The notes beneath the pieces were generated by a model. It had not been told where the DNA came from. It did not search any database and saw only the letters and a list, made by a program, of their open reading frames with translations. From contig NZ_BAAARY010000002.1 of the NCBI RefSeq assembly GCF_039532605.1, positions 124,001 to 188,000 on the forward strand: a stretch of 64,000 nt of DNA. The letters run 5' to 3'. Positions 41,166 through 49,688 of this stretch are shown here, in pieces. Made by a program: the position numbers and the translations under genes. The stretch is from Pilimelia columellifera. GTDB lineage: Bacteria; Actinomycetota; Actinomycetes; Mycobacteriales; Micromonosporaceae. Each line of letters begins with the position of its first letter. Position 1 is the first letter of the stretch.

Positions 41166-44100
41166 CTACTCGTCCCCGGTGCGTAGCCGCTGGCTGATGA
41201 CCTCGGTGACGCCGCTGCGCATGGTGACGCCGTAGAGGGCGTCGGCGACCTCCATGGTCCGCTTCTGGTGCGTGATGATGATCAGCTGGCTCTTCTCACG
41301 CAGCTGCCCCATGAGCGTGATGAGCCGGCCCAGGTTGACGTCGTCGAGGGCCGCCTCGACCTCGTCCATGATGTAGAACGGGCTCGGCCTGGCACGGAAG
41401 ATCGCCACGAGCATGGCGACGGCGGTCAGCGAGCGCTCGCCGCCGGACAGCAGCGACAACCGCTTGATCTTCTTGCCTGGCGGGCGGGCCTCGACCTCGA
41501 TGCCGGTGGTGAGCATGTCGTCGGGGTCGGTGAGGACCAGCCGGCCCTCGCCCCCCGGGAACAACACGTCGAAGACCTGCTCGAACTCCCGCGCCGTGTC
41601 GTGATAGGCCGCCGTGAAGACCTCGAGGATGCGGTCGTCGACGTCCTTGACGACGGTCATGAGGTCCGTGCGGGTCTTGCGCAGGTCCTCCAGCTGTTCG
41701 GACAGGAACTTGAACCGCTCCTCCAGCGCCGCGAACTCCTCCAGCGCCAGCGGGTTGACCTTGCCCAGGAGGTTCAGCTCGCGCTCGGCCTTCGCGGCGC
41801 GCTTCTCCTGCGCCGGGCGGTGGTAGGGCTCGGGGTCCGGCGGGATGTCGCCGATCGCCTCAGCGGCGTCGATCGCCGCCTGGGTCGGTGGGACCGGCTG
41901 GTCGGGGCCGTACTCGCCAACGAGAGTCTCGACGTCCAGGCCGAAGTCCTCAGCCGCCTTGATCTCAAGCTGGTCGATGCGCATCCGCTGCTCAGCCCGG
42001 GCGACCTCGTCCCGGTGCACCTCGTTGGTGAGCCGGTCCAACTCGGCGGTGACGGCCTTGGCGACCGCCCGCACCTCGGACAGCTCGGCCTCCCGGGCCG
42101 AGCGCGCCGCGGCGATGGCGTCTCGGGTCTGCTCGGCGGCGGCCAGCGACACCGCCAGCCGGCGCAGCGCCTCAGCGGCCCCGGCGACCACGGCGCGGGC
42201 GATGCCGGCACCGCGGGCGCGGGCGGCCCGTCGGGCGGCGGCGCGTTCCCGGGCGGCCAGCTCGGCCTCCGCCTGGCGGGCCAGCGAGTCGGCCCGACCG
42301 GAGAGGGCCGAGACACGCTCCTCGGCGGTGCGCACCGCCAGGCGCACCTCCATCTCGTTCTGCCGGGCATGTGGGACGAGCGCGGCGAGCCGGTCCCGCT
42401 CCTCCGATGACGGATTGGCGTCGACCGGGGTGGATTCGGCCAGCTCCAGCCGCTCCTCCAACTCGTTGAGGGTGGTCAGGTCGGCGTCGCGTGAGCTCTG
42501 GGCCCGGGCCAGCGAGGAGGCCAGACGCTCAGTCTCGCCGGTAGCGGAGCGGGCGGCGGCGCCCAGCTCGGCGAGCCGGCGGGCGGCGGCGTTGCGCTCT
42601 CCCTCGGCGGCGCGCTTGGCGGCGGCTGCGGCGGCGACGTCCTCCTTGCGGGCGGCGACCTCCGCGCGGGCCGCCTCAAGCTGGGCAGCCAACTCGACGA
42701 CGGACTGCTCGGCGGTGATCCGGTTGGCACGGGCCTCGTCGACGGCGGCCTGCACCTCGATGAAGCTGGTGGCCTTCCCGGAGCCGCCGGCAGCCTCGTA
42801 GGCGCCCATGAGGTCGCCCTCAGGGGTGACCGCCCGCAGCTCCGGGTTGCCGGCGACCAGTTTGGCGGCGGCGTCCAGGTCGGCCACCAGGACCACGTCG
42901 CGCAGCAGCCGGTAGACGGCCGGACGCAGGTCTTCAGCGCAGCGGACGATGTCCGGCGCCCACCGGGCGCCAGCGGGCAGCGGCGGACGCAACGCGTCCA
43001 GCGACCCCTGCATGCCGACACCGGCGGGGCCGGCGACCAGCAGCGCGGCCCGGCCCGAGTCGGTGATCTTCAGGGACCGCATCGCCTCGGCGGCCTCGTC
43101 GACGCCGGAGATCGCCACGGCGTCCGCCAGCGCGCCCAACGCGGCCGCCAGGGCGCCCTCGCAGCCGGGCTCGACGGTCAGCAGCGAGGCGACGGCCCCG
43201 AGCAGCCCGGGGACCTCGGCGGCGCGGGCCATCAACGCCCCGGCGCCGTCCTTGCGTCGCAGGCCGAGCGCGAGCGCCTCCTCGCGGGCCTGCCAGCTGG
43301 CAGCCTCCTTCTCAGCGGCCCGCTCGGCCTGGGTCAGCTCGCGCACGGTCCGGGTGGCGGCTTCGTGGGCGGCGACGGCGTCGGCGTGCCGGGCGTCGAT
43401 CTCGGCGTTGTCCCGGTCGGCCTCGGTGGACTGGGCGGAGACCTCGGCCAGCTCGCCCTGCGCGGCGGCGGCCCGGCCGGCGGCGTCGCCATGGGCGACG
43501 GTCAGCCGCTCGATCTCCTCGGCGGCGGTGGTTGAGCGGGTCCGGGCGGCATGCACCTGCCCGGTGAGCCTGGCCAGACCCTCCCGACGGTCGGCGATCG
43601 CCTTGACCTCGGCGACCAGCGCCCGCTCGGCGTCGGCCAGCGCCAGCTCCAGGTCTTCGCGGCGCAGCGCGGCCTCGGCGAGGCGCTCCTGGTCCTCGTG
43701 CAGCGCCTCGCGCAGCTCGGTCTCCTGCTCCCGGACCCGCTGCGCCTCAGCGGCGAGCTGGTCGGGGTCGCGCCCGGGCCGTTCGTCCTCGGTCGGCGCT
43801 TCCAGGTGCCGCAACCGCTGGCTGGCGAGCTGCTCGGTGGCCCGAAACCGCTCGGTGAGGGTGGAGAGCTGGTACCAGGTGTCCTGGGCGGCCGACAGCA
43901 GCGGGGCGTCGGCGGCCAGACCGGCCTCCAGCTCGGCGAGGCGGCGTTGGGTCTGCTCGTTCTCGTGCTCGACGTGCCGTCGGCGTTCCCGCAGCGCCGT
44001 CTCGTCGGCGATCTCCTTGTCGAGGGCGGCACGCAGGGTGGCCAGGTCGTCGGCGAGCAGACGGAGCCGGGCGTCGCGCAGGTCGGCCTGGATGCCCGCG

Positions 44101-44744
44101 GCGCGGCGGGCCACCTCCGCCTGGCGACCCAGCGGTTTGAGCTGACGTCGCAGCTCGGCGGTGAGGTCGTTGAGCCGGTTGAGGTTGGTCTGCATCGCGT
44201 CGAGCTTGCGCAGCGCCTTCTCTTTGCGCTTCCGGTGCTTGAGGACGCCGGCGGCCTCCTCGATGAACGCCCGCCGGTCCTCGGGTTTGGCGTGCAGAAT
44301 GCCGTCGAGCCGGTTCTGGCCGACGATGACGTGCATTTCGCGGCCGATTCCGGAGTCGCTGAGCAGTTCCTGAATGTCGAGAAGTCGGCAACTGTCGCCG
44401 TTGATCTCGTATTCGCTCTCCCCTGATCGGTACATCCGACGGGTGATGGACACCTCGGTGTACTCGATCGGGAGCTTGCCGTCAGCGTTGTCGATGGTGA
44501 GGGTGACCTCGGCGCGGCCGAGCGGGGCCCGGCCGGCGGTGCCGGCGAAGATCACGTCTTCCATCTTGCCGCCGCGCAGCGCCTTGGCGCCCTGTTCACC
44601 GAGAACCCAGGCGATCGCGTCGACGACGTTGGACTTGCCGGAGCCGTTCGGGCCCACGACACAGGTGATCCCAGGCTCCAGTCGCAGCGTCGTCGCGGAC
44701 GCGAAGGACTTGAATCCCTTGACGGTCAGGCTCTTGAGGTGCAC
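41166..44744 (-). CDS. smc: Chromosome segregation protein SMC
   Basis: The 1,192-residue SMC ATPase that organises and segregates the chromosome with ScpA and ScpB. The head has LKSLTVKGFKSFA, Walker A VGPNGSGKSNVVDAI, and at the C-terminus the signature LLSGGERSLTA and Walker B FYIMDEVEAALDD. Long coiled coils flank a hinge at about residues 500-660 (GLLGAVASLL, DAVAISGV). The GTG at 44744 is chosen because CGGAGA is 3 bases before it and the family starts with HLKSL; the upstream frame is non-coding. Confidence 0.97.
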   Translation of the reverse strand: MHLKSLTVKGFKSFASATTLRLEPGITCVVGPNGSGKSNVVDAIAWVLGEQGAKALRGGKMEDVIFAGTAGRAPLGRAEVTLTIDNADGKLPIEYTEVSITRRMYRSGESEYEINGDSCRLLDIQELLSDSGIGREMHVIVGQNRLDGILHAKPEDRRAFIEEAAGVLKHRKRKEKALRKLDAMQTNLNRLNDLTAELRRQLKPLGRQAEVARRAAGIQADLRDARLRLLADDLATLRAALDKEIADETALRERRRHVEHENEQTQRRLAELEAGLAADAPLLSAAQDTWYQLSTLTERFRATEQLASQRLRHLEAPTEDERPGRDPDQLAAEAQRVREQETELREALHEDQERLAEAALRREDLELALADAERALVAEVKAIADRREGLARLTGQVHAARTRSTTAAEEIERLTVAHGDAAGRAAAAQGELAEVSAQSTEADRDNAEIDARHADAVAAHEAATRTVRELTQAERAAEKEAASWQAREEALALGLRRKDGAGALMARAAEVPGLLGAVASLLTVEPGCEGALAAALGALADAVAISGVDEAAEAMRSLKITDSGRAALLVAGPAGVGMQGSLDALRPPLPAGARWAPDIVRCAEDLRPAVYRLLRDVVLVADLDAAAKLVAGNPELRAVTPEGDLMGAYEAAGGSGKATSFIEVQAAVDEARANRITAEQSVVELAAQLEAARAEVAARKEDVAAAAAAKRAAEGERNAAARRLAELGAAARSATGETERLASSLARAQSSRDADLTTLNELEERLELAESTPVDANPSSEERDRLAALVPHARQNEMEVRLAVRTAEERVSALSGRADSLARQAEAELAARERAAARRAARARGAGIARAVVAGAAEALRRLAVSLAAAEQTRDAIAAARSAREAELSEVRAVAKAVTAELDRLTNEVHRDEVARAEQRMRIDQLEIKAAEDFGLDVETLVGEYGPDQPVPPTQAAIDAAEAIGDIPPDPEPYHRPAQEKRAAKAERELNLLGKVNPLALEEFAALEERFKFLSEQLEDLRKTRTDLMTVVKDVDDRILEVFTAAYHDTAREFEQVFDVLFPGGEGRLVLTDPDDMLTTGIEVEARPPGKKIKRLSLLSGGERSLTAVAMLVAIFRARPSPFYIMDEVEAALDDVNLGRLITLMGQLREKSQLIIITHQKRTMEVADALYGVTMRSGVTEVISQRLRTGDE

Positions 44745-44898
44745 GAATCTCCGCAGGTCACTCGCTCGGCATCCGAAGATCGGATTCAAGCGACGAGGGT
44801 ACCCCCGCGGCGATGGCGGCCCGCGACGGCACGCGTCGGGGCGGCAGTGACACCGCCGGGCGCTACCCGTTCGGGCGTTTCGTGCGCCGAAGGACCTT

Positions 44899-44925
44899 CG
44901 CCCGGGTGGTGTTTCCACCCGGGCG
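44899..44925 (-). terminator. Terminator of the small coiled-coil gene
   Basis: CGCCCGGGTGG at 44899-44909 pairs perfectly with CCACCCGGGCG at 44915-44925: an 11-bp stem with a 5-base loop, 32 bp after the stop of the 66-residue gene. A second small palindrome, CGAAGG-A-CCTTCG, adjoins it at 44888-44900. This separates the small gene from smc. Confidence 0.7.
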
Positions 44926-44956
44926 GGCGAGCCTCAGCCACACCGAGCGTCAGGGC

Positions 44957-45157
44957 TCAGGTGAGCGCCGGCTCAGCCATCCGCTGGAGCAGGTCGGCGT
45001 CGGACTCGGCGACCGCAGCGGCCAGCCGGTCGTTGTCGGCCCGCAGTCGGGCGATCTCGAATTCGAGTGCCCGCACGGTGGCACGCAGACGGGTGACCTC
45101 ATCGGTGACGCGGCGATCCCGCGCAATACCGACGTGGCCATAAAGGGCCTTCGCCAT
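44957..45157 (-). CDS. Small coiled-coil protein, unknown function
   Basis: A 66-residue protein. After MAKALYGHVG, residues 18-60 form a regular heptad pattern (VTRLRATVRALEFEIARLRADNDRLAAAV), a parallel coiled coil. An AAGGAGA site 6 bases before the ATG is among the strongest in the window, and a terminator follows, so expression is likely. Similar small proteins beginning MAKALxGHVG are common in actinobacteria as far as I recall. Function is unknown. Confidence 0.82.
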   Translation of the reverse strand: MAKALYGHVGIARDRRVTDEVTRLRATVRALEFEIARLRADNDRLAAAVAESDADLLQRMAEPALT

Positions 45158-45681
45158 ATCGTCTCCTTGTCATGCGTTGCCGGTCCTACGGCTTTCGCGC
45201 GCCCATATGATTCGCTGTCGTCATCCGCGGCTGCCGAGCCATGATTCCAAGATCCCCTTTTCAGACAACCGACAGCCACAACACGAGGTCTTCGGTTCTT
45301 CTTTTCTGGATCTTGCGTGCAGCGCCGGGGGACTCACGGCCCTGCCGGTACTCGATATCTACACCGATGACGATCTCCGCGGGCCGCTTCTGCGGCGCCT
45401 CAGGCCCTGTCACCGAAATCATGGCTCCAGCCGGGCGCGACTGGCGACATTCCTATAGTCCGTCGGTATCCGCCATGAGTCAAGCGGACGCTCGTCGCCA
45501 TCGTGCGGCTGACCTGCGCATCACCGTCACGGACAGCGCTGATACGGACTCTGAGCGCGACCTTCGCAGACATAGCAAAACTTTAAGTCTGCCTTTCCCC
45601 GGTTGCCTCCACGACAACACGATCGATAGCGTCCGATTCCGCCTCTCCCGGCGAGTTCGACCGAAATCGAGGAGGAACGTC
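45158..45681. promoter_or_regulatory. Long upstream region of the CAP gene
   Basis: 524 bp with no convincing gene and a lower GC content than its surroundings. It holds an inverted repeat, GCAGAC-N15-GTCTGC (45566-45592), around an A/T-rich core with CAAAACTTTAA, about 90 bp upstream of the CAP start. The frame of the CAP gene is open from 45241, but only the GTG at 45682 has a ribosome site. The rest could be a long structured leader or degenerate sequence; I could not fit a known riboswitch. Confidence 0.5.
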
Positions 45682-46557
45682 GTGGCACGCCCCACCGGAC
45701 CCCGACCGGAACACCTGAACAGGGCCGAGATGCCACGGCCGCGCCGCAACGACCACCCGGACGAGCACATCTGGGTAGGCGACCTCAACGCACAACGGGG
45801 GCACTTCGACACCGCGGCCGCCGCCAGCGGACACCGGGCCAGGCACGTTGCCCCGAGGCAGCGACCCTGGCGCGCCGCCGGCATGATCGGCGGTCTGCTG
45901 GCGCTGCTGGGCGCCGTCAGCTTCGTGGCGTACTCGCCCACCGACGCCGAGCCGATGCCGGTGGCCGCTGACGCGCCGCCCGCGGCCCTGGCGCCGGGCG
46001 GCGGGGCCGGCGCGCCCGCCGACGCCGGAACGCCGACGCCCAGGACACCGGCCAGCGCCAGGGCCGCCGCGCCCGCCGCCGCCACACCCGCCCGGCAGCC
46101 GACGACCAGCCGCACCAGGACGCTCCAGCGCCGGCCGAACCGCCCGGCCCGTCCGGTGACCAACGGCGGCGGCAAGACGGCGATCGAGGACAAGGTCACG
46201 GCGCTGATCAACAAGGAACGCGAAGCGAACGGATGCGATGCCGCCCGCACGGACGAGAAGCTGCGCGCCGCGTCCCGGGCCCACAGCGCCGACATGGCGC
46301 TCCATGGCTACTTCGACCACACCAGCAAGGACGGGCGCTCGCCCTGGGACCGGGCGAAGGCCGCCGGCTACGAGGCGCCGACCGGCGAGAACATCGCCAA
46401 GGGCCACCGGACCCCCGAACTGGTCGTCCAGGGTTGGATGGACAGCCCGGGTCACCGGGCCAACATCCTCAACTGCAAGTCGAAGGCGACGGCCGTCGGC
46501 CTCGCCTACGACAGCGGCGATACCCCGCTGTGGACTCAGATGTTCGGCGCTCGCTGA
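45682..46557 (+). CDS. CAP-superfamily (SCP/PR1) membrane-anchored extracellular protein
   Basis: A 291-residue protein. A cytoplasmic N-terminus (residues 1-62), one TM (about 67-87) and an Ala/Pro linker lead to a C-terminal CAP domain: KVTALINKEREANGC, SRAHSADMALHGYFDH, TGENIAKG and MDSPGHRANILN, with the His/Glu ligands expected of bacterial CAP domains. Bacterial CAP proteins are secreted and often linked to spore coats or cell surfaces. The GTG at 45682 has GGAGGA 5 bases upstream. It precedes the polysaccharide locus by 107 bp, but membership is not sure. Confidence 0.88.
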   Translation: MARPTGPRPEHLNRAEMPRPRRNDHPDEHIWVGDLNAQRGHFDTAAAASGHRARHVAPRQRPWRAAGMIGGLLALLGAVSFVAYSPTDAEPMPVAADAPPAALAPGGGAGAPADAGTPTPRTPASARAAAPAAATPARQPTTSRTRTLQRRPNRPARPVTNGGGKTAIEDKVTALINKEREANGCDAARTDEKLRAASRAHSADMALHGYFDHTSKDGRSPWDRAKAAGYEAPTGENIAKGHRTPELVVQGWMDSPGHRANILNCKSKATAVGLAYDSGDTPLWTQMFGAR

Positions 46558-46650
46558 CCCATCGGGTGACCGGCCTCAGCCAACCGGCCATTTATTGACA
46601 AGTTTCGACTCAGTTTGGCCTCAGATTCTCGCCCGAGGCATCGATATCGG

Positions 46651-46665
46651 TAACCTGCCGTGCCG
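46651..46665 (+). promoter_or_regulatory. Candidate -10 of a leaderless galE transcript
   Basis: TAACCT at 46651-46656 fits the actinobacterial TANNNT -10, and the GTG start follows after 8 bases, with no ribosome site. That spacing would put the start codon at or near +1. No clear -35 was seen. Confidence 0.4.
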
Positions 46666-47624
46666 TGACATGGCTTGTTACCGGCGGCGCAGGTTACATA
46701 GGCGCCCACATCGTGCACGCCCTCTTGGAAGCGGACGAAAAGGTTGTCATACTCGACGACCTCTCGACCGGCTTGGCCACGCGGGCGCCTGCCTCCGTGC
46801 CCCTGATCAAAGCGGATGTGTCGGACTGCGCGGCGGTGACAGCCGCGCTTCGGGACTACGACGCCGAGGGTGTCATCCACCTCGCCGCCCGCAAGGACGT
46901 CGGGGAGTCGGTCGCCGACCCCCTGCGGTACTACCGGGAGAACATCGACGGGCTTCGTTCTGTTCTCCAGGCTGTCACGGCCACCGGAGTCCGGTCGTTC
47001 GTCTTCTCCTCCAGCGCGGCCGTCTACGGCGAGAGCGCCGCCGGCCGGGTGAGCGAGTCCAGCCCCACCGCGCCCAGCAACCCGTACGGGCGCAGCAAGC
47101 TTGTCGGCGAGTGGATGTTGCGGGACGTCAGCGCCGCCACCGACCTGCGCCACATCGCGCTGCGCTACTTCAACGTGGCCGGCGCCGCCTCGATGCCCCT
47201 GGCTGACATCGGCGAGACGAACCTGCTGCCCCGCCTGCTGCGGGCCGTCGCCGAGGGCCGCCGCGCCCAGGTGTACGGCGGCCGGCACCCCACCCCGGAC
47301 GGCAGCTGCGTCCGTGACTTCATCGACGTGCGTGACCTCGCCGAGGCACACGTCGCCGCCGCGCTGGCGCTCCGCGGGGGGACGGTCCGCCAGGATGTTC
47401 TCAACGTCGGCCGCGGCGTCGGGATCTCCGTCCTCGAGATGATCGAGGCGGTCCGCCGCATCTGCGATGTCGACCTTCCGGCCGACATCGTGCCAGCACG
47501 CGCCGGCGACCCACCCGCCGTCGTCGCCATCGCTGATCGCATCCGAACGGTGCTGGGCTGGCAGGCCCGGCACGACCTCGCATCGATTGTGTCCTCAGCC
47601 TGGTCCGCCGTCGTGACCCGGTGA
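46665..47624 (+). CDS. galE: GalE-type UDP-hexose 4-epimerase
   Basis: A 319-residue short-chain dehydrogenase/reductase of the GalE family. It has WLVTGGAGYIGAHIVHALL (NAD loop), the FSSSAAVYGE catalytic serine, NPYGRSKLVGEW with the catalytic Tyr-x3-Lys, and RYFNVAGAA. It interconverts UDP-glucose/UDP-galactose or the N-acetylated pair; which one cannot be told by eye. Beside a deacetylase, a PelF-like transferase and a spherulin-4 protein it most likely supplies UDP-GalNAc, as Uge3 and PelX do in related loci. Start is GTG with no ribosome site. Its stop lies 32 bp before the next ATG. Confidence 0.93.
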   Translation: MTWLVTGGAGYIGAHIVHALLEADEKVVILDDLSTGLATRAPASVPLIKADVSDCAAVTAALRDYDAEGVIHLAARKDVGESVADPLRYYRENIDGLRSVLQAVTATGVRSFVFSSSAAVYGESAAGRVSESSPTAPSNPYGRSKLVGEWMLRDVSAATDLRHIALRYFNVAGAASMPLADIGETNLLPRLLRAVAEGRRAQVYGGRHPTPDGSCVRDFIDVRDLAEAHVAAALALRGGTVRQDVLNVGRGVGISVLEMIEAVRRICDVDLPADIVPARAGDPPAVVAIADRIRTVLGWQARHDLASIVSSAWSAVVTR

Positions 47625-47656
47625 GCACCGCTCCACCCTCACACCTTGGAGTCCAT

Positions 47657-49660
47657 ATGTCCAAAGACCGCAACCGGTCGGGTCGACGCTCACGACGCGG
47701 CTGGTTGGCCGCAGCCCTGGCCGCAGCCGCGCTGGTCGCGGCCCCGCTGCCGGCGAGCGCCAACGCTGAGACCCAGATCGACATGAAGCTGCTCGTCATC
47801 ACCGACGGGCGCTCCAACGTCGGCGCCGTCACCGCGACGCTGGAACAGGAAGGGGTTCCGTACACGATCGTCGACACCCGGGACGCCAACCGACCGAAGA
47901 TCACCGAGGCGTTCCTGTCCGATACGGTCGGCGGCCGCCCCCGGGCCAAGTTCCAGGCCGTGGTGCTGGCGGACGAGAATGCGCTGCCCCAGGCGGAGCT
48001 GACGGCGCTGACCGAGTTCGAGAAGGAGTTCGAGATCCGTCAGCTCATCGCCTACACCTGGGCCAACCCGGCTGTCGGCCTGGGGCCGGCGCGGTGGAGC
48101 GGCACAGTCGACGGCATGACCGCCACAGTCACCCCGGCGGCCATCGCCGACGGTTTCGGCTACCTCAACGGCCGCGTGCCGTTCGACAACCTCAACCCGA
48201 CCGTGGACGAGAGCTACGCGGCGGTGGCGGACCCGCTGGTGAACCTTCCCGCCGGGGAGTCGTTCACACCGCTCGTCACCATGCCGGTTCCCGGCGCGCC
48301 GGCAAACGCCGCGCCGGGCGTCGTCGCCGGGGTCTACGCCCACGACGGCCGCGAGGACCTCGTGCTGACGGTCACCCTCGGGGCGCAGCAGACCCACGCC
48401 AGGGTGCTGGCGCACGGCATTGTCGAGTGGCTCACCAAGGGGGTGTACGTCGGCTACTGGCGCAACTTCCTGAGCGTCCACATCGATGACGTGCTCATGC
48501 CCAACGCCCGCTGGCAGCGTCCGGACAGCGTGGGCCCGGCGCCGGAGCAGATCCGGATGGTCCCGGCCGACGTCGAGCACCTGGTCCGGTGGCAGCGGGA
48601 CAACAACGTGTCTCTGGACGTCGCCTTCAATGCCAAGGGCTCCACGGACGCCGGCGGCGCCGCCGACCCGCTCACCAAGTCGGTGCTGGCGAACAAGGAC
48701 GAGCTGCGCTGGCTCAACCACACATGGGGCCACGAGTACCTCGGCTGCCAGCGCGACGCGGCGATGAGCTGCGTCAACGACGCCAACGGCAAACGGCAGT
48801 ACATCAGCCAGAACACGATCAGCACCCAGATCTCGCAGAACGTCGAGTGGGCGGCGAAGAACGGCGTCTCGATGGCCCCCACCGAGCTGGTCACCGGCGA
48901 ACACTCGGGCCTTCGCAGCGTCCCGAAGGAGCCGATCGACAACCCGAACCTCGCTGCGGCGCTCAAGGCCAACAAGATCGGCATCATCGCGTCGGACAAC
49001 TCGTTGGAGAAGGCCAGCCGCAAGATCGGCACGGCGCTGACCCTGCCCCGGCACCCGATGAACATCTTCTACAACGTCGGCACCCGCATGGACGAGGTCG
49101 ACCAGTACAACTGGATCTACACGTCGAAGGCTGACGGCGGCAGCGGCAACTGCGAGGCATCGTCGTCGTGCATCCCGCCGCTGGTCGGCGCGGACGCGTT
49201 CGACAAGCACATCGTGCCGGTGGAGGCGCGCGTCATGCTCGGCCACATGATCACCAATGACCCGCGGCCGCACTACGTCCACCAGTCGAACATCACCGAG
49301 GACCGCATCCTGTACCCGGTCCTGGACACGGTGCTCGCGGAGTACCGGGCGATCTACGCCAACCATGTCACCCTGCTCAACCCGACCATGACCGAGGCCT
49401 CGGAGCTGCTCGAGGACTTCAACGCATGGCGGGCGGCGGTCCGGAGCGGGGCCGTGCGGGCATACCAGATCGGCGACCGGGTGCATGTCGTCAACGACAG
49501 CCGCCGGGCGGTGCGGGCGCCGTTCACGGCGCCGCGGCAGACCCGGGTCAGCGGGGCCGAACGGGGCTTGCGGGTCCCGACCGGATATGGCCCCGGCGTC
49601 TCCGGCTGGGCCACAGTAGATTCACGCAGTCCGCTCACGCTGCGCCTGCCCCGGGACTAG
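47657..49660 (+). CDS. Secreted Agd3-like polysaccharide deacetylase (CE18-type)
   Basis: A 667-residue exported protein. A signal peptide covers residues 1-37 (RRSRRGW, an Ala/Leu core, ending ASANA). The catalytic part has HIDD at residues 275-278 after WLTKGVYVGYWR, and HTWGH at 355-359, the metal-binding Asp and His-x3-His of polysaccharide deacetylases. TGEHSG (413-418), IFYN (470-473) and HYVHQSNI (539-546) follow. From memory the order matches Agd3, the galactosaminogalactan deacetylase of Aspergillus (family CE18), including an N-terminal sandwich domain. Expected role: removing acetyl groups from a GalNAc polymer outside the cell. The ATG at 47657 has GGAG 5 bases before it. Confidence 0.8.
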   Translation: MSKDRNRSGRRSRRGWLAAALAAAALVAAPLPASANAETQIDMKLLVITDGRSNVGAVTATLEQEGVPYTIVDTRDANRPKITEAFLSDTVGGRPRAKFQAVVLADENALPQAELTALTEFEKEFEIRQLIAYTWANPAVGLGPARWSGTVDGMTATVTPAAIADGFGYLNGRVPFDNLNPTVDESYAAVADPLVNLPAGESFTPLVTMPVPGAPANAAPGVVAGVYAHDGREDLVLTVTLGAQQTHARVLAHGIVEWLTKGVYVGYWRNFLSVHIDDVLMPNARWQRPDSVGPAPEQIRMVPADVEHLVRWQRDNNVSLDVAFNAKGSTDAGGAADPLTKSVLANKDELRWLNHTWGHEYLGCQRDAAMSCVNDANGKRQYISQNTISTQISQNVEWAAKNGVSMAPTELVTGEHSGLRSVPKEPIDNPNLAAALKANKIGIIASDNSLEKASRKIGTALTLPRHPMNIFYNVGTRMDEVDQYNWIYTSKADGGSGNCEASSSCIPPLVGADAFDKHIVPVEARVMLGHMITNDPRPHYVHQSNITEDRILYPVLDTVLAEYRAIYANHVTLLNPTMTEASELLEDFNAWRAAVRSGAVRAYQIGDRVHVVNDSRRAVRAPFTAPRQTRVSGAERGLRVPTGYGPGVSGWATVDSRSPLTLRLPRD

Positions 49661-49688
49661 CCGCCGACCATCTCCCAGAGGACCGACG

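Noticed and set aside
45158..45681. A ydaO-type (c-di-AMP) riboswitch upstream of the CAP gene
   Set aside because: I could not find the conserved core segments of that motif; only a simple inverted repeat is visible.
47690..49486. A 598-codon open frame antisense to the Agd3-like gene
   Set aside because: It is a shadow caused by high GC at third positions of the plus-strand gene. It has no recognisable domain, is rich in His, Arg, Val and Asp, and the plus frame has a signal peptide and conserved motifs.
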